13,442 nt of DNA from an uncultured Synechococcus sp. (GTDB taxonomy: Bacteria; Cyanobacteriota; Cyanobacteriia; PCC-6307; Cyanobiaceae): positions 1 to 13,442 of the forward strand of contig CAJWZN010000027.1 of the NCBI GenBank assembly GCA_913050105.1, read 5' to 3'. The position numbers were made by a program, and so were the translations under genes. Under the pieces are notes generated by a model. It was given only the letters and a program-made list of their open reading frames with translations, did not search any database and had not been told where the DNA came from. Below, piece by piece: positions 7,194 to 13,442 of the stretch. The stretch's first letter is position 1. Every line of letters starts with the position of its first letter.

Positions 7194-8012
7194 GATTCCA
7201 TCCCTTCCGCACCCTCCACGAACAGCGACATGCTGACCATCGGTGGGCGTGACTTCAACAGTCGCCTGTTCACGGGTACAGGCAAATACCCCTCGCTTCC
7301 GGTGATGCAACGGAGCATCGAATGCTCCGGCTGCGACATGGTGACCGTGGCTGTTCGCCGGGTGCAGACGGTTGCTGCCGGCCACGCCGGTTTGATGGAT
7401 GCCATCGACTGGCAGCGCATCTGGATGCTGCCGAACACCGCCGGCTGTACAAGCGCCGAGGAAGCTGTGCGTGTGGCCAGGCTCGGACGGGAACTGGCCA
7501 AGCTTGCTGGTCAGGAGGACAACACCTTCGTGAAGCTGGAGGTGATCCCCGACAGCCGTCATCTCCTGCCCGATCCGATCGGCACCCTCGAAGCAGCAGA
7601 ACAACTGGTGAAAGAGGGATTCACCGTTCTGCCCTACATCAATGCTGATCCGCTGCTGGCCAGGCATCTGGAGGACGTCGGCTGCGCCACCGTGATGCCA
7701 TTGGGATCCCCGATCGGCTCCGGCCAAGGCTTGAACAATGCGGCCAACATCGCCCTGATCATCGAGAACGCCGGCGTTCCCGTGGTGGTGGATGCCGGAA
7801 TCGGTGTGCCCAGCGAAGCCGCCCAGGCGATGGAAATGGGCGCGGACGCGGTGTTGGTGAACAGCGCCATTGCCCTGGCCGGCGAGCCTGCGGCCATGGC
7901 CCAAGCCATGGGTCAGGCGGTCACTGCCGGTCGAACGGCCTATCGCTCCGGTCGGCTGCCAAAACGCAGCGACGCATCGGCGAGCTCACCGACGCAGGGA
8001 GTGGTGAAGTAA
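7191..8012 (+). CDS. thiG: Thiazole synthase ThiG
   Basis: 273 residues. It makes the thiazole phosphate part of thiamine from deoxyxylulose phosphate, the ThiS thiocarboxylate and dehydroglycine, in the cytoplasm. Family landmarks are LTIGGRDFNSRLFTGTGKYP (15-34), LPNTAG (80-85), VKLEVIPD (114-121) with Lys115 as the likely Schiff-base residue, LLPDP (125-129), MPLGSPIGSGQG and the phosphate-binding PVVVDAGIGVPSEAAQAMEMGADAVLVN region. The start is uncertain. ATG 7191 gives a 14-residue leader and overlaps the divergent start. ATG 7230 (MLTIGG) matches the N-terminus of the Bacillus enzyme. A TTG at 7176 is also in frame. I prefer 7191 because the weak Shine-Dalgarno-like CAGGCG precedes it and I recall similar leaders in other cyanobacterial ThiG proteins. 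No thiS or thiO lies in the window. Confidence 0.95.
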   Translation: MDSIPSAPSTNSDMLTIGGRDFNSRLFTGTGKYPSLPVMQRSIECSGCDMVTVAVRRVQTVAAGHAGLMDAIDWQRIWMLPNTAGCTSAEEAVRVARLGRELAKLAGQEDNTFVKLEVIPDSRHLLPDPIGTLEAAEQLVKEGFTVLPYINADPLLARHLEDVGCATVMPLGSPIGSGQGLNNAANIALIIENAGVPVVVDAGIGVPSEAAQAMEMGADAVLVNSAIALAGEPAAMAQAMGQAVTAGRTAYRSGRLPKRSDASASSPTQGVVK

Positions 8013-8020
8013 TCAATCGT

Positions 8021-8050
8021 GATGAAGTGATCTGAAGTGAGATGAAGCCT
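8021..8050. repeat. Three tandem 10-base units downstream of thiG
   Basis: Consecutive 10-mers GATGAAGTGA, TCTGAAGTGA and GATGAAGCCT put a TGAAG core at 8023, 8033 and 8043, one helical turn apart. A further TGAAGT at 8005 lies at the end of thiG. The repeats stand 63 bases before the Hli-like gene and could be an operator or chance low-complexity sequence. The rest of the gap (8051-8112) shows no convincing promoter boxes. Confidence 0.4.
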
Positions 8051-8112
8051 CTTACATATCCGCAGTCATTAGGCAAATGGACTCATAAGGTCCGATCAAT
8101 CGCACTCGACTC

Positions 8113-8286
8113 ATGCAGGTCATTACGGAAGACGGCGGTCGCCTCAACGCCTTCGCGAAGGAGCCTCGAATGGAGGTGATGGATGCTGAGACCAGCCGTA
8201 ATCGTGGGCGCAGCTCTTTGATGATGCTTGTTGGCGGCACCGTACTGGTCGGAGCGATGATGGCTGTTTCCGTTGCCATCAGCTGA
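8113..8286 (+). CDS. Small Hli-like single-helix membrane protein
   Basis: 57 residues. The N-terminal half, MQVITEDGGRLNAFAKEPRM, resembles the soluble N-terminus of picocyanobacterial high-light-inducible proteins (ITEDGGR, then N-FA-EP-M). A short polar stretch ETSRNRGR follows, then one membrane helix (about 35-56, LMMLVGGTVLVGAMMAVSVAIS). True Hli proteins carry a chlorophyll-binding ExxNGRxAM motif at the helix start; here the matching place reads ETSRNRGRSSLMM, with the Glu-Asn spacing off by one and no standard NGR-A, so pigment binding is doubtful. It may be a degenerate Hli or a photosystem small subunit that only shares the N-terminus. No good Shine-Dalgarno sequence precedes the ATG; codon use looks like that of its neighbours. 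It lies 100 bases after thiG and 72 before sqdB, same strand. Confidence 0.8.
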   Translation: MQVITEDGGRLNAFAKEPRMEVMDAETSRNRGRSSLMMLVGGTVLVGAMMAVSVAIS

Positions 8287-8293
8287 AGGCAGT

Positions 8294-8308
8294 CAGGGAA
8301 AATCCCTG
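8294..8308. terminator. Short perfect hairpin between the Hli-like gene and sqdB
   Basis: CAGGGA-AAA-TCCCTG is a perfect 6-bp stem with a 3-base loop, 7 bases after the Hli-like stop codon. No T-run follows (next bases TAGTAGCTTG), so it is not a standard intrinsic terminator. It could end or stabilise the short upstream mRNA, or act in the sqdB leader. Confidence 0.4.
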
Positions 8309-8347
8309 TAGTAGCTTGCCCTGAGTGAGCATCTTGCTCTTTCCTGC

Positions 8348-8352
8348 AGGAG
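8348..8352 (+). promoter_or_regulatory. Ribosome binding site of sqdB
   Basis: AGGAG stands 6 bases before the GTG at 8359. It is one of the few clear Shine-Dalgarno sequences in the window and fixes the sqdB start, which also gives the correct N-terminus MKVLVLGGDGFCGW. Confidence 0.75.
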
Positions 8353-8358
8353 TTTGGG

Positions 8359-9555
8359 GTGAAAGTTCTCGTTCTCGGCGGCGACGGCTTCTGTGGCTGG
8401 CCCTGTGCGGTGAACCTGGCGGATCAGGGCCATGAGGTTTTGATCGTCGACGATCTCAGCCGACGCAAAATCGACATCGATCTCGAGGTGGAATCCCTCA
8501 CACCGATCGTGAGCATCGGTGAGCGCCTCAAGGCCTGGGAGGAGATCGGCGGCAAGCCGATGCGCTTTGTCCACATGGACATTGCCCATGAATACCAGCG
8601 CCTGCTCGACCTGCTGCTTGAGGAAAGGCCCGATTCAGTGGTGCACTTCGCCGAACAGCGTGCTGCGCCCTATTCGATGAAGAGCAGCGCCACCAAGCGC
8701 TACACCGTTGATAACAACGTCAACGGCACCCACAACCTGCTGGCCGCGATCGTCGAAAGCGGGCTGGACATTCACGTGGTGCACCTCGGCACCATGGGCG
8801 TCTACGGCTATGGATCCCACCGCGGCGCCACCATTCCGGAGGGTTACCTCAAGGTCGAAGTGCCTCAGCCGGACGGGAGTCGCTTCGAGGAGGAGATCCT
8901 CCATCCCGCCAGCCCGGGCAGCGTCTATCACATGACCAAGACGCTGGACCAGTTGCTTTTCCTTTACTACAACAAAAACGACAAGGTCCGCATCACAGAT
9001 CTGCACCAGGGCATTGTCTGGGGCACGAACACCGAAGCCACTGATCGTGATCCTCGCCTGACCAACCGGTTTGATTACGACGGTGACTACGGAACGGTGC
9101 TCAACCGCTTCCTCATGCAAGCCGCCATTGGCTATCCCCTCACCGTGCATGGCACCGGTGGCCAGACCCGTGCCTTCATACACATTCGCGACTCGGTGCG
9201 CTGTGTACAGCTCGCCCTGGACAACCCTCCTGAGCAAGGGGAACGCGTGAAGATCTTCAACCAGATGACCGAAAGCCATCAGGTGGGCGAACTGGCCAAA
9301 AAAGTGGCCGCTCTCACTGGGGCACAGGTCAACAATTTGCCCAACCCGCGCAACGAAGCTGTTGAAAACGACCTGATCGTTGATAATCGCTGCTTCCTGG
9401 AGCTCGGCCTCAACCCGACCACCCTCGACAACGGCCTGCTGAAGGAAGTGGTGGAAATCGCCACCCGCTTCGCCGACCGCTGCGACCGCAACCGCATCCT
9501 CTGCACCTCCGCCTGGACCAAAACTCAGGCCCAGGCCATCGGAACCGCCTCCTGA
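8359..9555 (+). CDS. sqdB: UDP-sulfoquinovose synthase
   Basis: 398 residues from a GTG. SqdB converts UDP-glucose and sulfite to UDP-sulfoquinovose, the head-group donor for the sulfolipid SQDG of photosynthetic membranes. It is an extended SDR (NAD-dependent epimerase-like) enzyme: Rossmann motif GGDGFCG (7-13), NAD-ribose acidic pair near VDDLSRRKIDID (30-41), catalytic Thr145 with Tyr190 and Lys194 (TMGVYG and YHMTK), and the SqdB-specific stretches HFAEQRAAPYSM (96-107) and LHQGIVWGTNT (215-225). Length matches the family without extra domains. A preceding AGGAG supports the start. The gene is followed 13 bases later by sqdX, so the two form a sulfolipid operon. SQDG can replace phosphatidylglycerol when phosphate is scarce; I see no clear PHO box in the 72 bases upstream. 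Confidence 0.97.
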   Translation: MKVLVLGGDGFCGWPCAVNLADQGHEVLIVDDLSRRKIDIDLEVESLTPIVSIGERLKAWEEIGGKPMRFVHMDIAHEYQRLLDLLLEERPDSVVHFAEQRAAPYSMKSSATKRYTVDNNVNGTHNLLAAIVESGLDIHVVHLGTMGVYGYGSHRGATIPEGYLKVEVPQPDGSRFEEEILHPASPGSVYHMTKTLDQLLFLYYNKNDKVRITDLHQGIVWGTNTEATDRDPRLTNRFDYDGDYGTVLNRFLMQAAIGYPLTVHGTGGQTRAFIHIRDSVRCVQLALDNPPEQGERVKIFNQMTESHQVGELAKKVAALTGAQVNNLPNPRNEAVENDLIVDNRCFLELGLNPTTLDNGLLKEVVEIATRFADRCDRNRILCTSAWTKTQAQAIGTAS

Positions 9556-9568
9556 TCAGGCTCACCCC

Positions 9569-10714
9569 GTGAAAATCGCCTTCTTCACTGAAACCTTCCT
9601 GCCGAAGGTTGATGGCATCGTCACCCGTCTCACCAAGACCGTGCGCCATCTCGTGGAAGCGGGGGATGAGGTGGTCGTGTTCTGTCCGGAGGGATGCCCG
9701 GATGAATACATGGGGGCTCGTTTGATCGGTGTGCCGGCCATGCCGCTTCCGCTCTACCCAGAACTGAAGCTGGCGCTGCCGCGGCCGGCCGTGTCTGAAG
9801 CCATTGATGAGTTTCAACCTGATCTGATCCATGTGGTGAACCCCGCTGTGCTCGGTCTTGGTGGGATCTGGCTGGCGAAAAGCAAGGACATCCCCCTGGT
9901 CGCGAGTTATCACACCCATCTGCCGAAATACCTCGAGCACTACGGCCTGGGAATGCTGGAACCCCTTCTGTGGGAAATGCTCAAAGCCGCCCACAACCAG
10001 GCATTACTCAACCTCTGCACCTCCACCGCGATGGTGCAAGAGCTCAGCGACAAGGGGATCCAACACACAGACTTGTGGCAGCGGGGTGTAGACACGGAGC
10101 TGTTCCGCCCCGAACTTCGCAACCCGACCATGCGGGAACGGTTACTGGGAGGCCATGAGGACCGGGGCGGCATATTGCTCTATGTGGGCCGGCTCTCCGC
10201 CGAAAAACAGATCGAACGCATCCGTCCAGTGCTGGAGGCTCTGCCTGATGCGCGGCTGGCCCTCGTTGGCGATGGACCGCACCGCCAACAGCTCGAAAAG
10301 CATTTCGACGGCACTGCAACCACCTTCGTGGGCTATCTGGCGGGTGATGAGCTAGCCAGTGCTTACGCCAGCGGCGATGCTTTTCTGTTCCCCTCCAGCA
10401 CCGAAACCCTCGGCCTGGTGCTGCTGGAAGCCATGGCTGCCGGTTGCCCGGTGGTAGGTGCGAACCGTGGGGGCATCCCCGACATCATCACGGACGGCAC
10501 CAACGGATGCCTTTACGAACCCGATGGTGCCGATGGCGGGGCCAGAAGCCTGATCGAAGCCACACAACGCCTCCTCGGCAACGCAGCCGAACGACAGGCC
10601 CTGAGGACAGCTGCTCGCCAGGAAGCCGAACGTTGGGGATGGGCCGGAGCCACTGAACAACTGCGCGGTTATTACCGGCAGGTTCTCAGTCAACCAGCTC
10701 TGACGGCGGCCTGA
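9569..10714 (+). CDS. sqdX: SQDG synthase (sulfoquinovosyltransferase)
   Basis: 381 residues from a GTG 13 bases after sqdB. SqdX moves sulfoquinovose from UDP-sulfoquinovose to diacylglycerol, completing SQDG synthesis at the thylakoid or plasma membrane. It is a GT-B fold, GT4-family enzyme. The N-terminal domain starts MKIAFFTETFLPKVDGIVTR, with SYHTHLPKYLEHY at 113-125. The C-terminal donor domain has YVGRLSAEKQIE (205-216), LVGDGP (232-237) and the E-x7-E motif in ETLGLVLLE (279-287) followed by AMAAGCPVV. No membrane helix is present, as expected for a peripheral enzyme. The family assignment alone would allow other GT4 enzymes, but adjacency to sqdB and the KVDG start make SqdX very likely. 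Its last 29 bases overlap the end of the convergent mrdA. Confidence 0.95.
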   Translation: MKIAFFTETFLPKVDGIVTRLTKTVRHLVEAGDEVVVFCPEGCPDEYMGARLIGVPAMPLPLYPELKLALPRPAVSEAIDEFQPDLIHVVNPAVLGLGGIWLAKSKDIPLVASYHTHLPKYLEHYGLGMLEPLLWEMLKAAHNQALLNLCTSTAMVQELSDKGIQHTDLWQRGVDTELFRPELRNPTMRERLLGGHEDRGGILLYVGRLSAEKQIERIRPVLEALPDARLALVGDGPHRQQLEKHFDGTATTFVGYLAGDELASAYASGDAFLFPSSTETLGLVLLEAMAAGCPVVGANRGGIPDIITDGTNGCLYEPDGADGGARSLIEATQRLLGNAAERQALRTAARQEAERWGWAGATEQLRGYYRQVLSQPALTAA

Positions 10715-12497
10715 CGATTCGCAGACTTTGCCATTTGGCCAGAATTTTTTTGGCCATCGGCAGCGCATGAACGGAGCCCCCACCGGGAGTGTTCTGAGCA
10801 AAGGCCACGACCACAATCTCTCCATCGGGGTAAGGGGCATAGGAGCCGAACCAGGCATGGTCAGGTCCCCCGGTGCTGTCCTCTGCCGTGCCGGTCTTGC
10901 CGGCTGCCGGCGGAATCCCAGGACCGTTGAGTCCGAATCCCGTCCCGTCGGAGACAACTTTGCGCAGTCCCTCCCGGATGGTCTGCAACGTTGATGGTTT
11001 CAGGTCGACCCGTCGCCGGTGCTCCGCTGCCATCCAATCGATGCCTCCCGAAGCCAGATGTGGGGTCACCAGCCAGCCGCCGTTGGCAAACACCGCGTAA
11101 GCGCGGGCCAACTGCAACGGCGTGATCTGCACAACCGATTGCCCAATGGAGGCGCTGGCCATGTCCTCCGGAATCCAGGGCACTGAGCCCGGCTCAGCCC
11201 AGCCGCGTCCACGATCAGCCCAGGTCTCATCCCCCACAAGACCAACACTTTCTTCCCAGTCGACCTCAATTCCCGTCTTGCTCTGAAAACCAAGCTGGTC
11301 GGCTGCCTGCTTCAACGCCAGGGATCCCACACCCACACCGACTTGATAGAAAAAAGTGTTGCTGGAGTGCCGCAGGGCATCGGCGTAACCAATGGTGCCG
11401 AAACCGCTGCCGTTGTGATCCGGGAAGCAGTGGCCGCCATAGGTAATGCAGGCGGTGGTCTTCAGTGTGGTGTCAGGTGGAAACTTGCCGGATTCCATGC
11501 CGGCCATCGCGGTGACAGGTTTCCAGGTGCTTCCGGGGTCATAGGCATTCATCGCCCGCGACAGCAATGGCTTGGCTGGGTTGGCAAAAAGAGCGTCGTA
11601 CTCCTTCTGGGTTGTGATCAGCTTTGAGAAAAAGTTGGGATCAAAACCCGGCTTGCTTGCCAAAGCCAGCACGGCCCCGTCTCTGGGATCAAGAGCCACC
11701 ACCGCACCACCGGGCTTATCGGCCAGCGCCTGCTCCGCCACCCGTTGCAAATCAAGATCCAACGTGAGGATCAGGTCCTTGCCTGCTTTTGAAGGGCGAT
11801 CACCGAGGTTGCGCTGAACCTCGCCCATGGCGTTGACCTCCAGCATCTGGCCACCCCATGCCCCCCGCAGATGAGCCTCATAGGCCGCCTCAACACCAGT
11901 CCGACCAATACGGTCTCGGATCCGGTAACCCTTCTCAACCAAGACGTCATACTCCCCCTCCGTGATCGGCTGGGTGTAGCCGAGAGCATGGGCCGCCAGG
12001 CTTCCGTGGGGGTAGTAACGAAGGATCTCAACATCCACCTGAGCCCCCTTCAAACCCAATGCCTGCTCGCGAAACCTGAGCACTTGCTCAGGATTGAGTT
12101 CACGCACCAGGGTGGTGCGATAACCGCCCGGGTCAGGACCACGCTCACGACGCTGATCCAACAAAGCCGGATCAAGGGTCAACAGACGGGCCAGACGACC
12201 GCGCAGATCAGGCCAGTCCGTATCGAGGACCAAACGAGGTTCAAGAAAGAGGGAATACGACAGTCGGCTTGATGCCAACACCCGACCCTTCCTGTCCAGC
12301 AGACGACCGCGCATCGGTGAGCGTGGCACCAAGCGAATTCGGTTCTCATCGGCGAGTTCACGGAAGCGAGGACCCTCCAGCAACTGCATCCAGGCCAGGC
12401 GAGCCGTCATGGCGCCACTGAACATCAGCACCACACACAGCAGCACCAGGGGTTGTTGACGCAGCCCCGCCTGTCGCTGCTGCGCAGTCCGGGCCAT
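10686..12497 (-). CDS. mrdA: Penicillin-binding protein 2 (elongation transpeptidase)
   Basis: 603 residues, within the family range. A cytoplasmic start is followed by one membrane helix (about 15-37), then the dimerisation/pedestal region (ENRIRLVPRSPMRGRLLDRKG, 51-71; IGRTGVEAAYE, 197-207) and the transpeptidase domain. The latter has active-site STWK (323-326), SSN (378-380) and KTGTAE (534-539). PBP2 cross-links peptidoglycan in the periplasm during cell-wall elongation, normally with the RodA glycosyltransferase; rodA is not in this window. PBP2 rather than the division enzyme PBP3 is indicated by the YDPGSTWKPVTA context and the C-terminal layout without PASTA repeats. An AGGA stands 11 bases before the ATG at 12497. 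The gene starts 4 bases after the 120-residue gene and looks cotranscribed with it. It overlaps the 3' end of sqdX by 29 bases. Confidence 0.95.
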   Translation of the reverse strand: MARTAQQRQAGLRQQPLVLLCVVLMFSGAMTARLAWMQLLEGPRFRELADENRIRLVPRSPMRGRLLDRKGRVLASSRLSYSLFLEPRLVLDTDWPDLRGRLARLLTLDPALLDQRRERGPDPGGYRTTLVRELNPEQVLRFREQALGLKGAQVDVEILRYYPHGSLAAHALGYTQPITEGEYDVLVEKGYRIRDRIGRTGVEAAYEAHLRGAWGGQMLEVNAMGEVQRNLGDRPSKAGKDLILTLDLDLQRVAEQALADKPGGAVVALDPRDGAVLALASKPGFDPNFFSKLITTQKEYDALFANPAKPLLSRAMNAYDPGSTWKPVTAMAGMESGKFPPDTTLKTTACITYGGHCFPDHNGSGFGTIGYADALRHSSNTFFYQVGVGVGSLALKQAADQLGFQSKTGIEVDWEESVGLVGDETWADRGRGWAEPGSVPWIPEDMASASIGQSVVQITPLQLARAYAVFANGGWLVTPHLASGGIDWMAAEHRRRVDLKPSTLQTIREGLRKVVSDGTGFGLNGPGIPPAAGKTGTAEDSTGGPDHAWFGSYAPYPDGEIVVVAFAQNTPGGGSVHALPMAKKILAKWQSLRIVRPPSELVD

Positions 12498-12501
12498 GAA
12501 T

Positions 12502-12864
12502 TCAGGCGTCCTGAAGGTGTCCCTTCAGAACATCCAACCGCTGTTCGAGCCGTTGCAGGGTCTCGATCAGATCATCACGTTCATCGGAGGGATCTTCCAC
12601 CGAAACCGCTACGGGCATCACGGGATTTCCCAGCCCCGGACTGACGGCATCCAACTGATCACGCACATTGCGTGCCGCCGGCTCCCCCTCCTGACGCAGG
12701 GTTTGGACTGGATCATCGGTGCCGGTGGTGAAGGCCTCAGCCACCTTGCCCGGACCTCCCTGTCGCGCGCGTTCCAATACCGCGAGACCAATCGGCAGGA
12801 CGTCCTGCATCACGGACAACCTCAACTGATCCAGGGGATTGTCGGGAACGGAGTCAGCAGGCAT
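12502..12864 (-). CDS. Conserved-looking protein of unknown function, 120 residues
   Basis: 120 residues, acidic, with no signal peptide or membrane helix. The start MPADSVPDNPLDQLRLSVMQ leads into a predicted helix (VLPIGLAVLERAR, 22-34), a Gly-rich turn, a polar middle (LRQEGEPAARNVRDQLDAVSPGLGNPVM, about 56-83) and a C-terminal Leu/Glu/Arg helix with coiled-coil character (DDLIETLQRLEQRLDVLKGHL, about 97-117). I do not recognise a named family; I have the impression of similar short proteins in other cyanobacteria but cannot search. It begins 9 bases after the upstream gene and ends 4 bases before mrdA, so translation of the three is probably coupled. The place in the operon hints at a cell-wall or division-related role, which is inference only. 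Confidence 0.75.
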   Translation of the reverse strand: MPADSVPDNPLDQLRLSVMQDVLPIGLAVLERARQGGPGKVAEAFTTGTDDPVQTLRQEGEPAARNVRDQLDAVSPGLGNPVMPVAVSVEDPSDERDDLIETLQRLEQRLDVLKGHLQDA

Positions 12865-12873
12865 CAGATCCGT

Positions 12874-13442
12874 TCAAAGACGTTCAGTCTGTCCTGAAGG
12901 CAGCGAAAGTGTCGGGCAGGCACTCTGACCAGCCCCCAGCGACCAGCCCCCCACAGCACTGAGCACCATCAGCATCACGATCGGCACCATGGCTTTGTGG
13001 GTGGTTTCCATGGACAACCATTCACGCCAGGCACTGAGAAAACGCGTGCGTTCAAAGCGGCGCTGGTCACGTTGCTCCTCCCGGCTGCGGCGGCGCAGAG
13101 CCTTATCCACCCAGCGCTCAAAGGCCTTCTTCTTCGTGATGGTCATCTTGCGCTCCACCTCAAGCATGTGGCCGGAACCGAGCTCGGGATGGAACGTGCT
13201 GATCAGCTCCAGGCTCTTGAGGAACATCTCCACCGCACCGTCGTGAACAGCGGTGGCATGGTCATCCAACTGATCCCAGGCCAGTTCGGGATAAAAGCGA
13301 ACACGGTTGGAAGCGATCTGATCTTCCGTGAGCTGACCTGGCTCCCGCAGCCAGCGGTCTGTGTTGCTGTCAAACCTCCGCCAGTAGAGGAAAGGGTTGA
13401 GGTAGATCGTGCGGCCACCCAACTGAATGCTGTCCTGCTGCA
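12874..13442 (-). CDS. C-terminally anchored basic protein of unknown function (5' partial)
   Basis: The frame is open to the window edge, so the start is missing; 188 residues are visible. A TTG at 13422 could start it, but in-frame sense codons continue upstream (QQDSIQL), so an earlier start is more likely. The visible part begins with a Tyr/Trp/Arg-rich stretch (IYLNPFLYWRRFD), then an acidic-polar middle (DQLDDHATAVHDGAVEMFL). A helical, very basic region (KKKAFERWVDKALRRRSREEQRDQRRFER) follows, then one membrane helix (IVMLMVLSAVGGWSLG) about 20 residues before the end. The basic region before the helix predicts the N-terminal bulk in the cytoplasm with a short tail outside. I do not recognise a family. 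It is first of the visible three-gene unit with the 120-residue protein and mrdA. Confidence 0.75.
   Translation of the reverse strand, partial: QQDSIQLGGRTIYLNPFLYWRRFDSNTDRWLREPGQLTEDQIASNRVRFYPELAWDQLDDHATAVHDGAVEMFLKSLELISTFHPELGSGHMLEVERKMTITKKKAFERWVDKALRRRSREEQRDQRRFERTRFLSAWREWLSMETTHKAMVPIVMLMVLSAVGGWSLGAGQSACPTLSLPSGQTERL

Noticed and set aside
7101..7904. Minus-strand open frame opposite thiG
   Set aside because: The translation is rich in His and Gly without a motif; thiG is unmistakable on the plus strand.
8052..8279. Minus-strand 75-codon open frame
   Set aside because: It is the mirror of the Hli-like gene, which has a membrane helix and a recognisable N-terminus on the plus strand.
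1..13442. Mobile element, phage, defence system or CRISPR array
   Set aside because: No transposase, integrase, repeat-spacer pattern, tRNA attachment site or shift in base use was seen; gene content is core cyanobacterial.

Overview
This window looks like ordinary core chromosome of a marine picocyanobacterium, most likely Synechococcus (subcluster 5.1 type). The reasons are the sqdB-sqdX pair for sulfolipid, a Ycf37-type TPR protein directly behind rpmI-rplT, a short protein with the N-terminus typical of picocyanobacterial high-light-inducible proteins, and very dense gene packing at high GC (about 60% by eye). I see no mobile element, CRISPR array, tRNA, rRNA or phage gene. No stretch over 300 bases lacks a gene; the longest gene-free gap is the 100 bases at 8013-8112.

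Layout. 1-588 (+) is the 3' part of an LRAT/NC-domain protein cut by the window edge, followed 23 bases later by dnaX (612-2456, +). Converging on dnaX is a minus-strand pair: a secreted SpoIID/LytB-type protein (3828-5402), then a membrane GT2 glycosyltransferase (2466-3803) that may be the glucolipid synthase of the cyanobacterial galactolipid pathway. Divergent from that pair is the plus-strand set rpmI-rplT-ycf37 (5461-6574). It converges on an exported protein of unknown function (6593-7192, -), whose start codon interlocks with that of the divergent thiG (7191-8012, +). Then come a 57-residue Hli-like membrane protein (8113-8286), sqdB (8359-9555) and sqdX (9569-10714), all plus. The 3' end of sqdX overlaps by 29 bases the end of a minus-strand operon: an unknown C-terminally anchored protein (12874 to beyond the window end), an unknown 120-residue protein (12502-12864), and mrdA/PBP2 (10686-12497).

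How the genes fit together. Three themes recur. Thylakoid lipid synthesis is represented by sqdB and sqdX for SQDG, and possibly by the GT2 enzyme. The cell envelope is represented by PBP2 with its two unknown partners and by the SpoIID-like protein. Photosystem upkeep is represented by Ycf37 and the Hli-like protein. The remainder is housekeeping: replication clamp loader, ribosomal proteins and thiamine synthesis.

I found no convincing new multi-gene system. The items most worth a second look are the interlocked CATG start codons of thiG and its neighbour, the two uncharacterised genes in the mrdA operon, and the Hli-like protein with a degenerate chlorophyll-binding motif.
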